Source: Flagellimonas lutaonensis (GTDB lineage Bacteria > Bacteroidota > Bacteroidia > Flavobacteriales > Flavobacteriaceae). Taken from it: a stretch of DNA of 64,000 bases. The stretch lies in NCBI RefSeq assembly GCF_000963865.1, contig NZ_CP011071.1:2360501-2424500 (forward strand), written 5' to 3'. Made by a program: the position numbers and the translations under genes. The notes under the pieces were generated by a model. The model saw nothing but the letters and a program-made list of their open reading frames with translations. It had not been told where the DNA came from and made no database searches. Position 1 is the first letter of the stretch. The number at the start of each line of letters is the position of its first letter. This document shows, one piece after another, positions 56,901-64,000 of this stretch.

Positions 56901-59753
56901 GCCGATGTGAACGGTGGGACCGTGACAGTGGATAATGATGGTGTTGACAATGTTGACGACGCGGATGCTGACCCGACCAACGAGATACAGAACCTGAACG
57001 AGGTACTGGCCGATGGCAACGACGGTGGCGGACAGGCCATCACGAACCTGGCGGACCCTACCAACCCACAGGACGCCGCGACCAAGAACTATGTGGACAA
57101 CATCAGTGTTGACGACGCGGATGCTGACCCGACCAACGAGCTACAGGACATCAGTACCAACGGCACTGCCGGTGACATCAGCATTAGTGGGGGCAGTAAC
57201 ATTACATTGAACGTTGATGACGCCGATAGCGACCCTACCAACGAGATAACCACGGTGACCGACAACGGAGACGGTACCAGCACCATTGCAGACGTAAATG
57301 GTGGAACGGTAACGGTCGATAACGATGGTGTGGACAATGTGGACGATGCGGATGCTGACCCGACCAACGAGCTACAGGACATCAGTACCAACGGCACTGC
57401 CGGTGACATCAGCATTAGTGGGGGCAGTAACATTACATTGAACGTTGATGACGCCGATAGCGACCCGACCAACGAGATAACCACTGTGACCGACAACGGA
57501 GACGGTACCAGTACGATTGCCGATGTGAACGGTGGGACCGTGACAGTGGATAATGATGGTGTTGACAATGTTGGCGATGCGGATGCTGACCCGACCAACG
57601 AGCTACAGGACATCAGCACCAATGGTTCTGCCGGTGACATCAGCATTAGTGGGGGCAGTAACATTACATTGAACGTTGATGACGCGGATGCTGACCCGAC
57701 CAACGAGATACAGAACCTGAACGAGGTACTGGCCGACGGCAACGACGGTGGCGGACAGGCCATCACGAACATCGCCGACCCGACCAATCCTCAGGACGCT
57801 GCCACGAAGAACTATGTGGACAGCATCAGCGTTGACGACGCGGATGCGGACCCGACCAACGAGCTACAGGACATCAGTACCAACGGCACTTCCGGTGACA
57901 TCAGCATTAGTGGGGGCAGTAACATTACATTGAACGTTGATGACGCCGATAGCGACCCTACCAACGAGATAACCACGGTGACCGACAACGGTGACGGTAC
58001 CAGCACCATTGCAGACGTAAATGGTGGAACGGTAACGGTGGATAATGATGGTGTTGACAATGTGGACGATGCCGATAATGACCCGACCAATGAGAACCAG
58101 ACGGTTTCTGCAGGTGTTGGGATCTCGGTCAATCAGACGGGTAACGACTTTCAAGTGACCAATACGTCCCCTGACCAGACAGTGACCTTGGCAGATGGTG
58201 GTGCCGGCAACGTTACCATTGGCGGCAGCTATCCCAACTTTACCATAGATGTGACATCTCTTGATGACGCCGATAGCGACCCAACAAACGAGATAACCAC
58301 TGTGACCGACAACGGAGACGGTACCAGTACGATTGCCGATGTGAACGGTGGGACCGTGACAGTGGATAATGATGGTGTTGACAATGTTGACGACGCGGAT
58401 GCTGACCCGACCAACGAGATACAGAACCTGAACGAGGTACTGGCCGATGGCAACGACGGTGGCGGACAGGCCATCACGAACCTGGCGGACCCTACCAACC
58501 CACAGGACGCCGCGACCAAGAACTATGTGGACAACATCAGTGTTGACGACGCGGATGCTGACCCGACCAACGAGCTACAGGACATCAGTACCAACGGCAC
58601 TGCCGGTGACATCAGCATTAGTGGGGGCAGTAACATTACATTGAACGTTGATGACGCCGATAGCGACCCTACCAACGAGATAACCACGGTGACCGACAAC
58701 GGAGACGGTACCAGCACCATTGCAGACGTAAATGGTGGAACGGTAACGGTCGATAACGATGGTGTGGACAATGTGGACGATGCGGATGCTGACCCGACCA
58801 ACGAGATACAGAACCTGAACGAGGTATTGGCCGACGGCAACGACGGTGGCGGACAGGCCATCGCCAACATCGCCGACCCTACCAATCCACAGGACGCCGC
58901 TACCAAGAACTATGTGGACAACATCAGCGTTGACGACGCGGATGCTGACCCGACCAACGAATACAACACGGCCTTCACGGTGACGGGCGGCAACCTCCGT
59001 ATCACCGATGGCGGTGGCAACCTTGACGTTCCGTTGAGCTCATTGGGCACCGACGACCAGAACCTGTCCGAGGTACTTACCGAGGGCAACGATGCCGGTG
59101 GATCGGCCATCACAAACTTGACGGACCCTACCAACCCGCAGGACGCTGCCACGAAGGCATACGTAGACGCGATAGCAGACGACGATGTAAGCGTTACCAA
59201 CACAGTTGCAGGAAACCGAATAGCAACCATTTCAGAACCTGGTACGGCAGCGGTGGATATCAATGAGACTGTAACCTCACTGTCTCAAAATACCACGACC
59301 GGTGTTATCAGCTATACTGATGAAGATGGCGGAGCGCCGCAAACAGCCAATGTTGTGGGAAGTGAAGCTGATAACATGATAACAGTAGGCTCAAATGGCG
59401 GTGCCTATCTAGTGGCAATGCCAACCATTTATGCAACTGGAAAAGTTAATGGTAACGGAACCGCCGCAGCTATATATCAAGCAACGGTGTCAAGGCTCAA
59501 CGAAGGTGATTATCAAATTACTTTCACTACGGCCCTACCAAACGCAAACTATATCATTCAGCTTTCAACCATTGATTGTGGGGGGGATTGTCCCGGTAAC
59601 ACATCTGCCAATTATGATGACCCTGGCATCACATATTATAATCAAACCACTACAGGTTTCAGGGTCAATATTGGAGACAGTGATAATGGTACTACCCAAA
59701 AGGATGATATCGACTTAGAATTCATGTTTACAGTAATAACCATACCAAACTAA
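50940..59753 (+). CDS. Giant modular repeat protein (2937 residues) with tail-fibre-like modules
   Basis: Signal peptide MKKIVIFILFLFVSGYGLAQ, then a short cysteine pair (DQCNCEV), then an almost wholly repetitive body built of about six module types, each introduced by a D-x-D-x-DPTNE linker: ITTVTDNGDGTSTIADVNGG; IQNLNEVLADGNDGGGQAI with DPTNPQDAATKNYVD; LQDISTNGTAGDISISGGSN; YNTAFTVTGGNLRITDGGGN; ETYVDTTTGQLYVWDGSAWT; NQTVSAGVGISVNQTGNDFQ. The DPTNPQDAATKNYVD segments resemble phage tail-fibre repeats, and the acidic linkers may bind calcium. A non-repetitive C-terminal domain (about 2800-2937) is not a recognised T9SS signal. It starts a four-gene operon. Upstream in-frame starts (50877 TTG, 50916 ATG) are less likely than the ATG 50940 before the signal peptide. 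Confidence 0.85.
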   Translation: MKKIVIFILFLFVSGYGLAQTTVTLQDQCNCEVLSGTDVSAPGATTPAGADTGDIYVNTSTGTIYFWDGDSWELTSTDDQQLQNFSFDSGTNVLSLQIEDGNTVTVNLSALSNAGSDDQTISTDGTSGNITIEDGNTLNLNVDDADADPTNEITTVTNNGDGTSTIADVNGGTVTVDNDGVDNVDDADNDPTNELQNAAQVSFDDTVAGLGETDVQGAIEALAASNAADNDTDPTNELQDISTNGTSGDISISGGSNITLNVDDADSDPTNEITTVTDNGDGTSTIADVNGGTVTVDNDGVDNVDDADNDPTNENQTVSAGVGISVNQTGNDFQVTNTSPDQTVTLADGGAGNVTIGGSYPNFTIDVTSLDDADSDPTNEIQNLNEVLADGNDGGGQAIANIADPTNPQDAATKNYVDSISVDDADADPTNELQDISTNGTAGDISISGGSNITLNVDDADSDPTNEIQNLNEVLADGNDGGGQAIANIADPTNPQDAATKNYVDSISVDDADADPTNELQDISTNGTAGDISISGGSNITLNVDDADSDPTNEITTVTDNGDGTSTIADVNGGTVTVDNDGVDNVDDADNDPTNEIQNLNEVLADGNDGGGQAIANIADPTNPQDAATKNYVDNISVDDADADPTNEYNTAFTVTGGNLRITDGGGNLDVPLSSIDTDDQDLGIGAGGVANESIEVTITDGSSTIIDIRDADSDITNELSQVGAGTPAATGATASNVGETYVDTTTGQLYVWDGSAWTQVGGNASPDADPDPTNEIQNLNEVLADGNDGGGQAITNIADPTNPQDAATKNYVDSISVDDADADPTNELQDISTNGTSGDISISGGSNITLNVDDADSDPTNEITTVTDNGDGTSTIADVNGGTVTVDNDGVDNVDDADNDPTNENQTVSAGVGISVNQTGNDFQVTNTSPDQTVTLADGGAGNVTIGGSYPNFTIDVTSLDDADSDPTNEITTVTDNGDGTSTIADVNGGTVTVDNDGVDNVDDADNDPTNEITTVTDNGDGTSTIADVNGGTVTVDNDGVDNVDDADNDPTNEITTVTDNGDGTSTIADVNGGTVTVDNDGVDNVDDADNDPTNEIQNLNEVLADGNDGGGQAIANIADPTNPQDAATKNYVDNISVDDADADPTNEYNTAFTVTGGNLRITDGGGNLDVPLSSIDTDDQDLGIGAGGVANESIEVTITDGSSTIIDIRDADSDITNELSQVGAGTPAATGATASNVGETYVDTTTGQLYVWDGSAWTQVGGNASPDADPDPTNEIQNLNEVLADGNDGGGQAITNIADPTNPQDAATKNYVDSISVDDADADPTNELQDISTNGTSGDISISGGSNITLNVDDADSDPTNEITTVTDNGDGTSTIADVNGGTVTVDNDGVDNVDDADNDPTNENQTVSAGVGISVNQTGNDFQVTNTSPDQTVTLADGGAGNVTIGGSYPNFTIDVTSLDDADSDPTNEITTVTDNGDGTSTIADVNGGTVTVDNDGVDNVDDADNDPTNEITTVTDNGDGTSTIADVNGGTVTVDNDGVDNVDDADNDPTNEITTVTDNGDGTSTIADVNGGTVTVDNDGVDNVDDADNDPTNEIQNLNEVLADGNDGGGQAIANIADPTNPQDAATKNYVDNISVDDADADPTNEYNTAFTVTGGNLRITDGGGNLDVPLSSIDTDDQDLGIGAGGVANESIEVTITDGSSTIIDIRDADSDITNELSQVGAGTPAATGATASNVGETYVDTTTGQLYVWDGSAWTQVGGNASPDADPDPTNEIQNLNEVLADGNDGGGQAITNIADPTNPQDAATKNYVDSISVDDADADPTNELQDISTNGTSGDISISGGSNITLNVDDADSDPTNEITTVTDNGDGTSTIADVNGGTVTVDNDGVDNVDDADNDPTNENQTVSAGVGISVNQTGNDFQVTNTSPDQTVTLADGGAGNVTIGGSYPNFTIDVTSLDDADSDPTNEITTVTDNGDGTSTIADVNGGTVTVDNDGVDNVDDADADPTNEIQNLNEVLADGNDGGGQAITNLADPTNPQDAATKNYVDNISVDDADADPTNELQDISTNGTAGDISISGGSNITLNVDDADSDPTNEITTVTDNGDGTSTIADVNGGTVTVDNDGVDNVDDADADPTNELQDISTNGTAGDISISGGSNITLNVDDADSDPTNEITTVTDNGDGTSTIADVNGGTVTVDNDGVDNVGDADADPTNELQDISTNGSAGDISISGGSNITLNVDDADADPTNEIQNLNEVLADGNDGGGQAITNIADPTNPQDAATKNYVDSISVDDADADPTNELQDISTNGTSGDISISGGSNITLNVDDADSDPTNEITTVTDNGDGTSTIADVNGGTVTVDNDGVDNVDDADNDPTNENQTVSAGVGISVNQTGNDFQVTNTSPDQTVTLADGGAGNVTIGGSYPNFTIDVTSLDDADSDPTNEITTVTDNGDGTSTIADVNGGTVTVDNDGVDNVDDADADPTNEIQNLNEVLADGNDGGGQAITNLADPTNPQDAATKNYVDNISVDDADADPTNELQDISTNGTAGDISISGGSNITLNVDDADSDPTNEITTVTDNGDGTSTIADVNGGTVTVDNDGVDNVDDADADPTNEIQNLNEVLADGNDGGGQAIANIADPTNPQDAATKNYVDNISVDDADADPTNEYNTAFTVTGGNLRITDGGGNLDVPLSSLGTDDQNLSEVLTEGNDAGGSAITNLTDPTNPQDAATKAYVDAIADDDVSVTNTVAGNRIATISEPGTAAVDINETVTSLSQNTTTGVISYTDEDGGAPQTANVVGSEADNMITVGSNGGAYLVAMPTIYATGKVNGNGTAAAIYQATVSRLNEGDYQITFTTALPNANYIIQLSTIDCGGDCPGNTSANYDDPGITYYNQTTTGFRVNIGDSDNGTTQKDDIDLEFMFTVITIPN
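52588..56880 (+). repeat. Higher-order 1503-bp tandem repeats in the giant gene (about 2.9 copies)
   Basis: Long blocks recur exactly 1503 bases apart (for example 52734/54237/55740 and 53308/54811/56314), each carrying a fixed order of about ten smaller modules (501 residues). By eye, the copies are near-identical. Smaller repeats of about 126 bp lie within them, and shuffled modules lie outside the array at 51360-52590 and 56880-59030. Confidence 0.93.
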
Positions 59754-59775
59754 GTCTAAAGAAATAATCGGAAAG

Positions 59776-60426
59776 ATGAAAAGACTAATTTTTTTACTGA
59801 CCATTGTTGTGGTGATGTCATTTTCGATGTCAGTTAATGCGCAGATAGATGCAGGTTCTGTAATGGGAATGCCCACGGGAACCACGGCTGAGATAAATGC
59901 CATTACAACGGCAAATATTGGTTCTACTGCCTTTAACACGGATGATGAATCAATTTATTGGTATACATCGTCAGGATGGGTAAAGGCTATGGATGATCAA
60001 TTCGATGACGAGGTACAACTGAGGACGGCAATCGATGTAGATGAGGGCGGGGAATCCAGTCCAACCTCCGAAGCTACGGTGAAAGAGGTGATTGATGCCA
60101 TTGCTCCCATTACCTCAAAGGCAGCACGGGTATTTTATCCACCTTCCATAGCGATAGATGCCTCAACAAATGGAACGGGTAGAACGGTAAATCTTTATAC
60201 CGAATATGTTAACCAATTTGCCTCTATCAATACAGTGGCCAGTACCGGGGCGCCAGCTGCGGTACCTACCTACGCGGCCAACGAGCTTTATTATTATGTT
60301 ACATATTACGATCCAACGGTTTTTGACAATATTTCTATAGATGCCAATGGGGTCATGACCTACGACATCATAGGTCAACCAGCCGACTACAATTCGCTGA
60401 TCAACGTAGTGTTCGTGGTCAAGTAA
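59776..60426 (+). CDS. Secreted protein of unknown function in the giant-protein operon
   Basis: A 216-residue protein with signal peptide (LIFLLTIVVVMSFSMSVNA) and a module (about 35-70: GSTAFNTDDESIYWYTSSGW) that resembles the G-x-Y-x-W...W modules of the preceding giant protein. The rest, ending YNSLINVVFVVK, is not recognised. It is 22 bases after the giant gene and its stop touches the next start (TAAATG), so it is in the same operon and may be a partner or end-cap of the giant protein. That is inference. Confidence 0.75.
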   Translation: MKRLIFLLTIVVVMSFSMSVNAQIDAGSVMGMPTGTTAEINAITTANIGSTAFNTDDESIYWYTSSGWVKAMDDQFDDEVQLRTAIDVDEGGESSPTSEATVKEVIDAIAPITSKAARVFYPPSIAIDASTNGTGRTVNLYTEYVNQFASINTVASTGAPAAVPTYAANELYYYVTYYDPTVFDNISIDANGVMTYDIIGQPADYNSLINVVFVVK

Positions 60427-62475
60427 ATGTTAAAAACAACAACCAAATCTTTGAAAAAAGGACATCCAAATAAAATTTTCAGACTCCTACTGTTCATATT
60501 CACGGTAAGTGTTTCAACACTTCAAGGGCAATTTCTTTTGCAAGCGCCCAATAGTGGTGATGAGAGCAATTATAGGTGGTACGAGGCCTCAGATACGTCA
60601 ACGGTTCTGGGTACAGACTCCTTTTATGAAGCGACCCAACCGGGGGTGTATTTTGCCACCTACGATGGTACGCTATGTGGTTCAAATGCCACAGGATACT
60701 TCATCCTCACAAATTGTAATGCACCGGATAATGAAGTGACTTTGGACATTTCTGCCAGTATCCCTTCTGGAGCCACCGTAAGTTGGAGTCCCGTATTGTC
60801 AGGAGACCAGACCAGACCAATGGTAACCGCGACCCAAACGGTTGAAAGATATGTGGCGACCATAACAAAGGCGGGAAACAGTAGTGCGCTTCCCCGTTTT
60901 ACGGTTGTTTGCCTAGAGCAAGCAGCTACCCTTGTTGATGATTTTATTACGGTCAATGAAGATGAATCCATAGCGGTTCCCATCTTTGACAACGACTCCG
61001 ATTTGCCTACTACAGGTAATTTGACCACTTCAGACCCACCCAATGGTTCAGTGAATATAAATGACAACGGTACCCCGAATAATCCTACTGACGATATCGT
61101 GACCTATATTCCCGATCCCGATTTCAATGGCACAGATTCTTTTACATACACCGTATGCAATTCTTCGGGAGATTGTAGTACTGCGACCGTTACCGTGGAT
61201 GTTTTGCCAATTGTCGATGCTTTTGACGATTCTGTTTCCACAGAGCAAGACACCCCGGTTGATATAGACATCTTGGCCAACGACAATGATTTACCAACCG
61301 TTGGAACGCTGACAACACCTGTTGCGTCAAATGGAACAGTATCTATCAACGATAATGGCACACCGAACGATCCGTCTGATGATACCGTGACCTATACGCC
61401 CAATGCAGGGTTTACAGGCACTGATACGTTTGATTATACGATTTGTGACAATTTAGGAAATTGCAGCACCACAACTGTGACCGTTGTGGTGACCCCACCT
61501 GCCGTTTCTGATATTGATAGTGATGATGACGGTATTGTTGACAGTTTTGAAGATTTGAATGTTGATGGAGACAACGACCCATCGACCAATCCTACAGATA
61601 CCGATGGTGATGGTATTCCCGATTATTTAGACATCGATAGTGATGATGATGGAGTTCCAGATAATGTGGAAGCCCAGACCACTGCCGGTTATATTCCGCC
61701 GAGCGGTGATGATCTTGATGGAAATGGTTTGGACGATGCCTATGAAAATGGAGGTAATCTTGGCCTGATACCGGTTGACACAGACGGTGATGGAATACCT
61801 GATTATGTTGATGAGGATAGTGACGACGATGGGGTGCCTGACAATATCGAAGCCCATGACTTTGACCATGATGGTGTGCCAGATGTGGTGTTTATGGGAT
61901 CTGATAAGGACAATGATGGTCTAGATGATGGCTATGAAGGGGACACACAGATTGATAGTGATGTAAATGATGAAATCGACGACCCTGCCAATGATTTGCC
62001 AAATACCGATAACACCGATGATGTGGATTATCGTGATATCGACGACGACGACGACGGTATTGAGACCAGGGACGAAGACTTAGATCAAGACGGCAACTTT
62101 GCCAACGATGATTCTGATGGGGACGGTACACCAAATTACTTGGATCCTGACCTGGGTATGACAGACGACGATGAAATAGAGGTCTTTAATGTGGTGACCC
62201 CTAATGGTGATGGGGTACATGACGTACTGACCATAAGAAATATTGAAAATTATCCAAACAACACTGTAAAGATCTATAACCGATGGGGCGTACTGGTATT
62301 TACGACCAGGGCCTATAACTCCTCAGGAAATGTCTTTGATGGTACCTCTGAAGGTAGGGTGACCGTTGATCAAGACAACAAGTTGCCGGTTGGTACGTAC
62401 TTCTATATTATAGATTACGAAGACCTGAACGGTAACATGAAACAACTTTCTGGTTACATATACATAAACAGGTAA
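60427..62475 (+). CDS. TSP3-repeat surface protein with T9SS type B C-terminal domain
   Basis: A 682-residue secreted protein: signal peptide ([15 protein letters not shown]), an N-terminal Ig-like domain with two Cys, two cadherin-like/Ig repeats (about 175-355, with [20 protein letters not shown]), TSP3-like calcium repeats (about 360-575), and a gliding-motility-type C-terminal domain (about 580-682: [42 protein letters not shown]). Its TSP3 block is a single, normal-GC copy of the unit that is amplified in the gene at 35377, for example [20 protein letters not shown], which matches the repeat almost word for word. It is followed by a PorP/SprF gene. Confidence 0.9.
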   Translation: MLKTTTKSLKKGHPNKIFRLLLFIFTVSVSTLQGQFLLQAPNSGDESNYRWYEASDTSTVLGTDSFYEATQPGVYFATYDGTLCGSNATGYFILTNCNAPDNEVTLDISASIPSGATVSWSPVLSGDQTRPMVTATQTVERYVATITKAGNSSALPRFTVVCLEQAATLVDDFITVNEDESIAVPIFDNDSDLPTTGNLTTSDPPNGSVNINDNGTPNNPTDDIVTYIPDPDFNGTDSFTYTVCNSSGDCSTATVTVDVLPIVDAFDDSVSTEQDTPVDIDILANDNDLPTVGTLTTPVASNGTVSINDNGTPNDPSDDTVTYTPNAGFTGTDTFDYTICDNLGNCSTTTVTVVVTPPAVSDIDSDDDGIVDSFEDLNVDGDNDPSTNPTDTDGDGIPDYLDIDSDDDGVPDNVEAQTTAGYIPPSGDDLDGNGLDDAYENGGNLGLIPVDTDGDGIPDYVDEDSDDDGVPDNIEAHDFDHDGVPDVVFMGSDKDNDGLDDGYEGDTQIDSDVNDEIDDPANDLPNTDNTDDVDYRDIDDDDDGIETRDEDLDQDGNFANDDSDGDGTPNYLDPDLGMTDDDEIEVFNVVTPNGDGVHDVLTIRNIENYPNNTVKIYNRWGVLVFTTRAYNSSGNVFDGTSEGRVTVDQDNKLPVGTYFYIIDYEDLNGNMKQLSGYIYINR

Positions 62476-62484
62476 ATGTAGATA

Positions 62485-63441
62485 ATGGTTTTGGATAAGA
62501 GTTATAAAAACAAAATGCTTGCGCCCATTGCGGCGGTATTGATGTTGATGGCGGGGATCGCTTATGCCCAGCAAGATGCACAGTACACGCAATATATGTA
62601 CAACACGGTGAGTGTAAACCCCGGTTATGCCGGTTCAAGGGGCCATATGAGCATTGCGGGCCTGTATAGGGCACAATGGGTTGGCCTCGAAGGTGCGCCC
62701 GTTACACAAACGCTTAACATACATACACCTTTAGGGTATCGTGGAGTCGGCCTAGGCCTTTCATTTGTCAATGATGAGATAGGGCCAACCTCCGAAACTT
62801 ACTTTGATGTTGATTTCTCGTATACCATCCAGACCAGCCTTGAAGGGCGTTTAAGTTTCGGTTTAAAGGCCAGTGCACATCTATTGAATGTTGACTTCTC
62901 CAAATTGAACCAAGATTTTGGCCAGGGCAACGACCCCATTTTGCAGAATAATATTGACAATCAATTTTCACCTAACATCGGAGCTGGGGTCTATTACCAT
63001 ACACAACGGTTTTACGCTGGATTGTCGGTTCCAAGGTTTTTGGAGACAGAACATTTTCAAGAAGGTACAAACCCAACCACGGCAAAGGAACAAATGAATT
63101 TCTATTTCATTACCGGCTACGTATGGGACCTAAATCCGTTTTTAAAGTTTAAACCGGCTCTTTTGACCAAAGCAGTTCAAGGGGCCCCGCTTCAGGTTGA
63201 TGTTTCTGCCAATTTTCTTTTTGATGAAAAGTTTATTTTAGGGGCTGCCTATCGTTGGGATGCTGCATTCAGTGGAATGGTCGGTTTTAGATTGTCAGAT
63301 GAGTTCTTAATTGGTTTGGCCTATGACCGAGAAATTACAGATTTGGGATCTGCTTCATTCAACGACGGTTCGTTTGAGATTATTCTTCGGTATGACTTCA
63401 TACGATCCTTGAGCAACCTCAAGTCTCCCCGTTTTTTCTAA
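62485..63441 (+). CDS. PorP/SprF family T9SS outer-membrane protein (copy 2)
   Basis: A 318-residue protein with signal peptide (APIAAVLMLMAGIAYA) and the family pattern QQDAQYTQYMYNTVSVNPGY, AGSRGHMSIAGLYRAQWVGL, an INNQFSPNIGAG-like middle, and the C-terminal strand LKSPRFF. It is closely related to the copy at 40214 (both share the QQDAQYTQYMYNT start and SPRFF end). It follows the TSP3/type B gene by nine bases, repeating the cargo-then-PorP order of the first module. Confidence 0.93.
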   Translation: MVLDKSYKNKMLAPIAAVLMLMAGIAYAQQDAQYTQYMYNTVSVNPGYAGSRGHMSIAGLYRAQWVGLEGAPVTQTLNIHTPLGYRGVGLGLSFVNDEIGPTSETYFDVDFSYTIQTSLEGRLSFGLKASAHLLNVDFSKLNQDFGQGNDPILQNNIDNQFSPNIGAGVYYHTQRFYAGLSVPRFLETEHFQEGTNPTTAKEQMNFYFITGYVWDLNPFLKFKPALLTKAVQGAPLQVDVSANFLFDEKFILGAAYRWDAAFSGMVGFRLSDEFLIGLAYDREITDLGSASFNDGSFEIILRYDFIRSLSNLKSPRFF

Positions 63442-63517
63442 CTTTTGCTTATCGTACCATAGGTTTTTATTAGGATAAAGTCTGCCATTGTGGGCTAAAG
63501 ATTTATATTTTTAGACC

Positions 63518-64000
63518 ATGAAAGAAGAAAATGTAATATTGGTTGATCGGAATGATAACCCTATCGGTCTTATGCCTAAAATGGAAGCCCATGAAAAAGC
63601 ATTGTTGCATAGGGCGTTTTCGGTTTTTGTTATGAATGATAAGGGGCAAACAATGCTTCAACAAAGAGCGGCGGATAAGTATCACTCTCCATTGCTATGG
63701 ACAAACACCTGCTGCAGCCACCAGCGAGAGGGTGAAACCAATATCGAGGCTGGAAAAAGGCGCCTACGGGAGGAAATGGGGTTTGAGACCGAATTGAAAG
63801 AGCTATTCTCATTCATTTACAAGGCACCTTTTGACAATGGCCTGACAGAGCATGAACTCGACCATGTAATGATGGGCCGTTTTAACGGAACCCCAAACAT
63901 CAATCCAGATGAGGTGGCTGATTGGAAATGGATGTATCCTGAAGAAATAAAGACGGATATAGAAAAATCTCCCGAAAAGTACACCGCTTGGTTTAAGATA
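63518..64000 (+). CDS. idi: Isopentenyl-diphosphate delta-isomerase, type 1, cut by window edge
   Basis: The first 161 residues are visible; the family is usually about 170-180 residues, so only the end is missing. It interconverts isopentenyl and dimethylallyl diphosphate. Key motifs: HRAFSVFVMNDKG (Nudix fold), WTNTCCSHQREGE with the catalytic Cys, GKRRLREEMG, and the HELDHVMMGRF segment with metal-binding His/Glu residues. It stands alone after the surface-protein block. Confidence 0.95.
   Translation, partial: MKEENVILVDRNDNPIGLMPKMEAHEKALLHRAFSVFVMNDKGQTMLQQRAADKYHSPLLWTNTCCSHQREGETNIEAGKRRLREEMGFETELKELFSFIYKAPFDNGLTEHELDHVMMGRFNGTPNINPDEVADWKWMYPEEIKTDIEKSPEKYTAWFKI

Noticed and set aside
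51131-59263. Many antisense and other-frame open frames opposite or within the giant repeat gene.
   Set aside because: They repeat at the same period as the sense modules and have low-complexity Ser/Val-rich products; the plus-strand frame has a signal peptide and continuous modules.
50940-59753. Prophage, suggested by tail-fibre-like modules.
   Set aside because: No capsid, terminase, portal, integrase or lysis gene is near; the neighbours are T9SS surface genes and the protein has a Sec signal peptide, which tail fibres lack.

Overview
The window is a chromosomal segment of a member of the Flavobacteriaceae (Bacteroidota), probably a marine one. Evidence seen in the sequence: promoters of the Bacteroidota form TTTG-N18/19-TAnnTTTG; few Shine-Dalgarno sequences except a strong one before rpsU; PorP/SprF proteins and gliding-motility-type C-terminal domains that belong to the type IX secretion system (T9SS); and abundant short palindromic repeats of the kind common in Flavobacteriia. 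Genus cannot be fixed from the sequence alone.

Region 1 (1-6850, minus strand) is a complete trp operon in the order trpE-G-D-C-F-B-A, with trpA running off the left edge. It has a recognisable promoter, a leader peptide with three adjacent Trp codons and a strong attenuator hairpin. The operon is riddled with small palindromic elements: every junction from trpG down to trpA carries one or more, and three sit inside coding sequence in frame (twice in trpF, once at the trpB N terminus).

Region 2 (6850-19300) is housekeeping and redox or envelope genes: a MarR-nitroreductase-YceI operon read leftward from an operator-like palindromic region; a rightward run (TlpA-like, thioredoxin-like, rhodanese, DinB, DUF2851, PspC, K+ channel); an unusual alanine:cation symporter with an extracytoplasmic SprB-like repeat and a lipoyl-like insert; a helix-hairpin-helix protein; acyl-CoA dehydrogenase; then rpsU, a Xer recombinase and a hibernation factor.

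Region 3 (19280-32580) is the classic translation and transcription block: four tRNAs, tuf, tRNA-Trp, secE, nusG, rplK, rplA, rplJ, rplL, rpoB and rpoC. DUF3467, a small membrane protein and prfC follow.

Region 4 (35377-63441) is a 28-kb run of secreted and surface genes, all on the plus strand. It holds two modules built alike. Module A is a thrombospondin-3-repeat protein with a type B T9SS C-terminal domain, then PorP/SprF, then an OmpA/PD40 protein. Module B is a 2937-residue repetitive protein, a 216-residue secreted protein, a second thrombospondin-3/type B protein and a second PorP/SprF. Between them lie a beta-helix protein and an FG-GAP/UnbV/LamG protein that share an unusual C-terminal motif. 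Two of these genes contain long, almost perfect internal tandem repeats (687 bp and 1503 bp periods), and the 687-bp array has a GC content far above its flanks. This surface-protein locus, together with the palindrome-invaded trp operon, is the most interesting part of the window. The right edge cuts idi, the isopentenyl-diphosphate isomerase gene.
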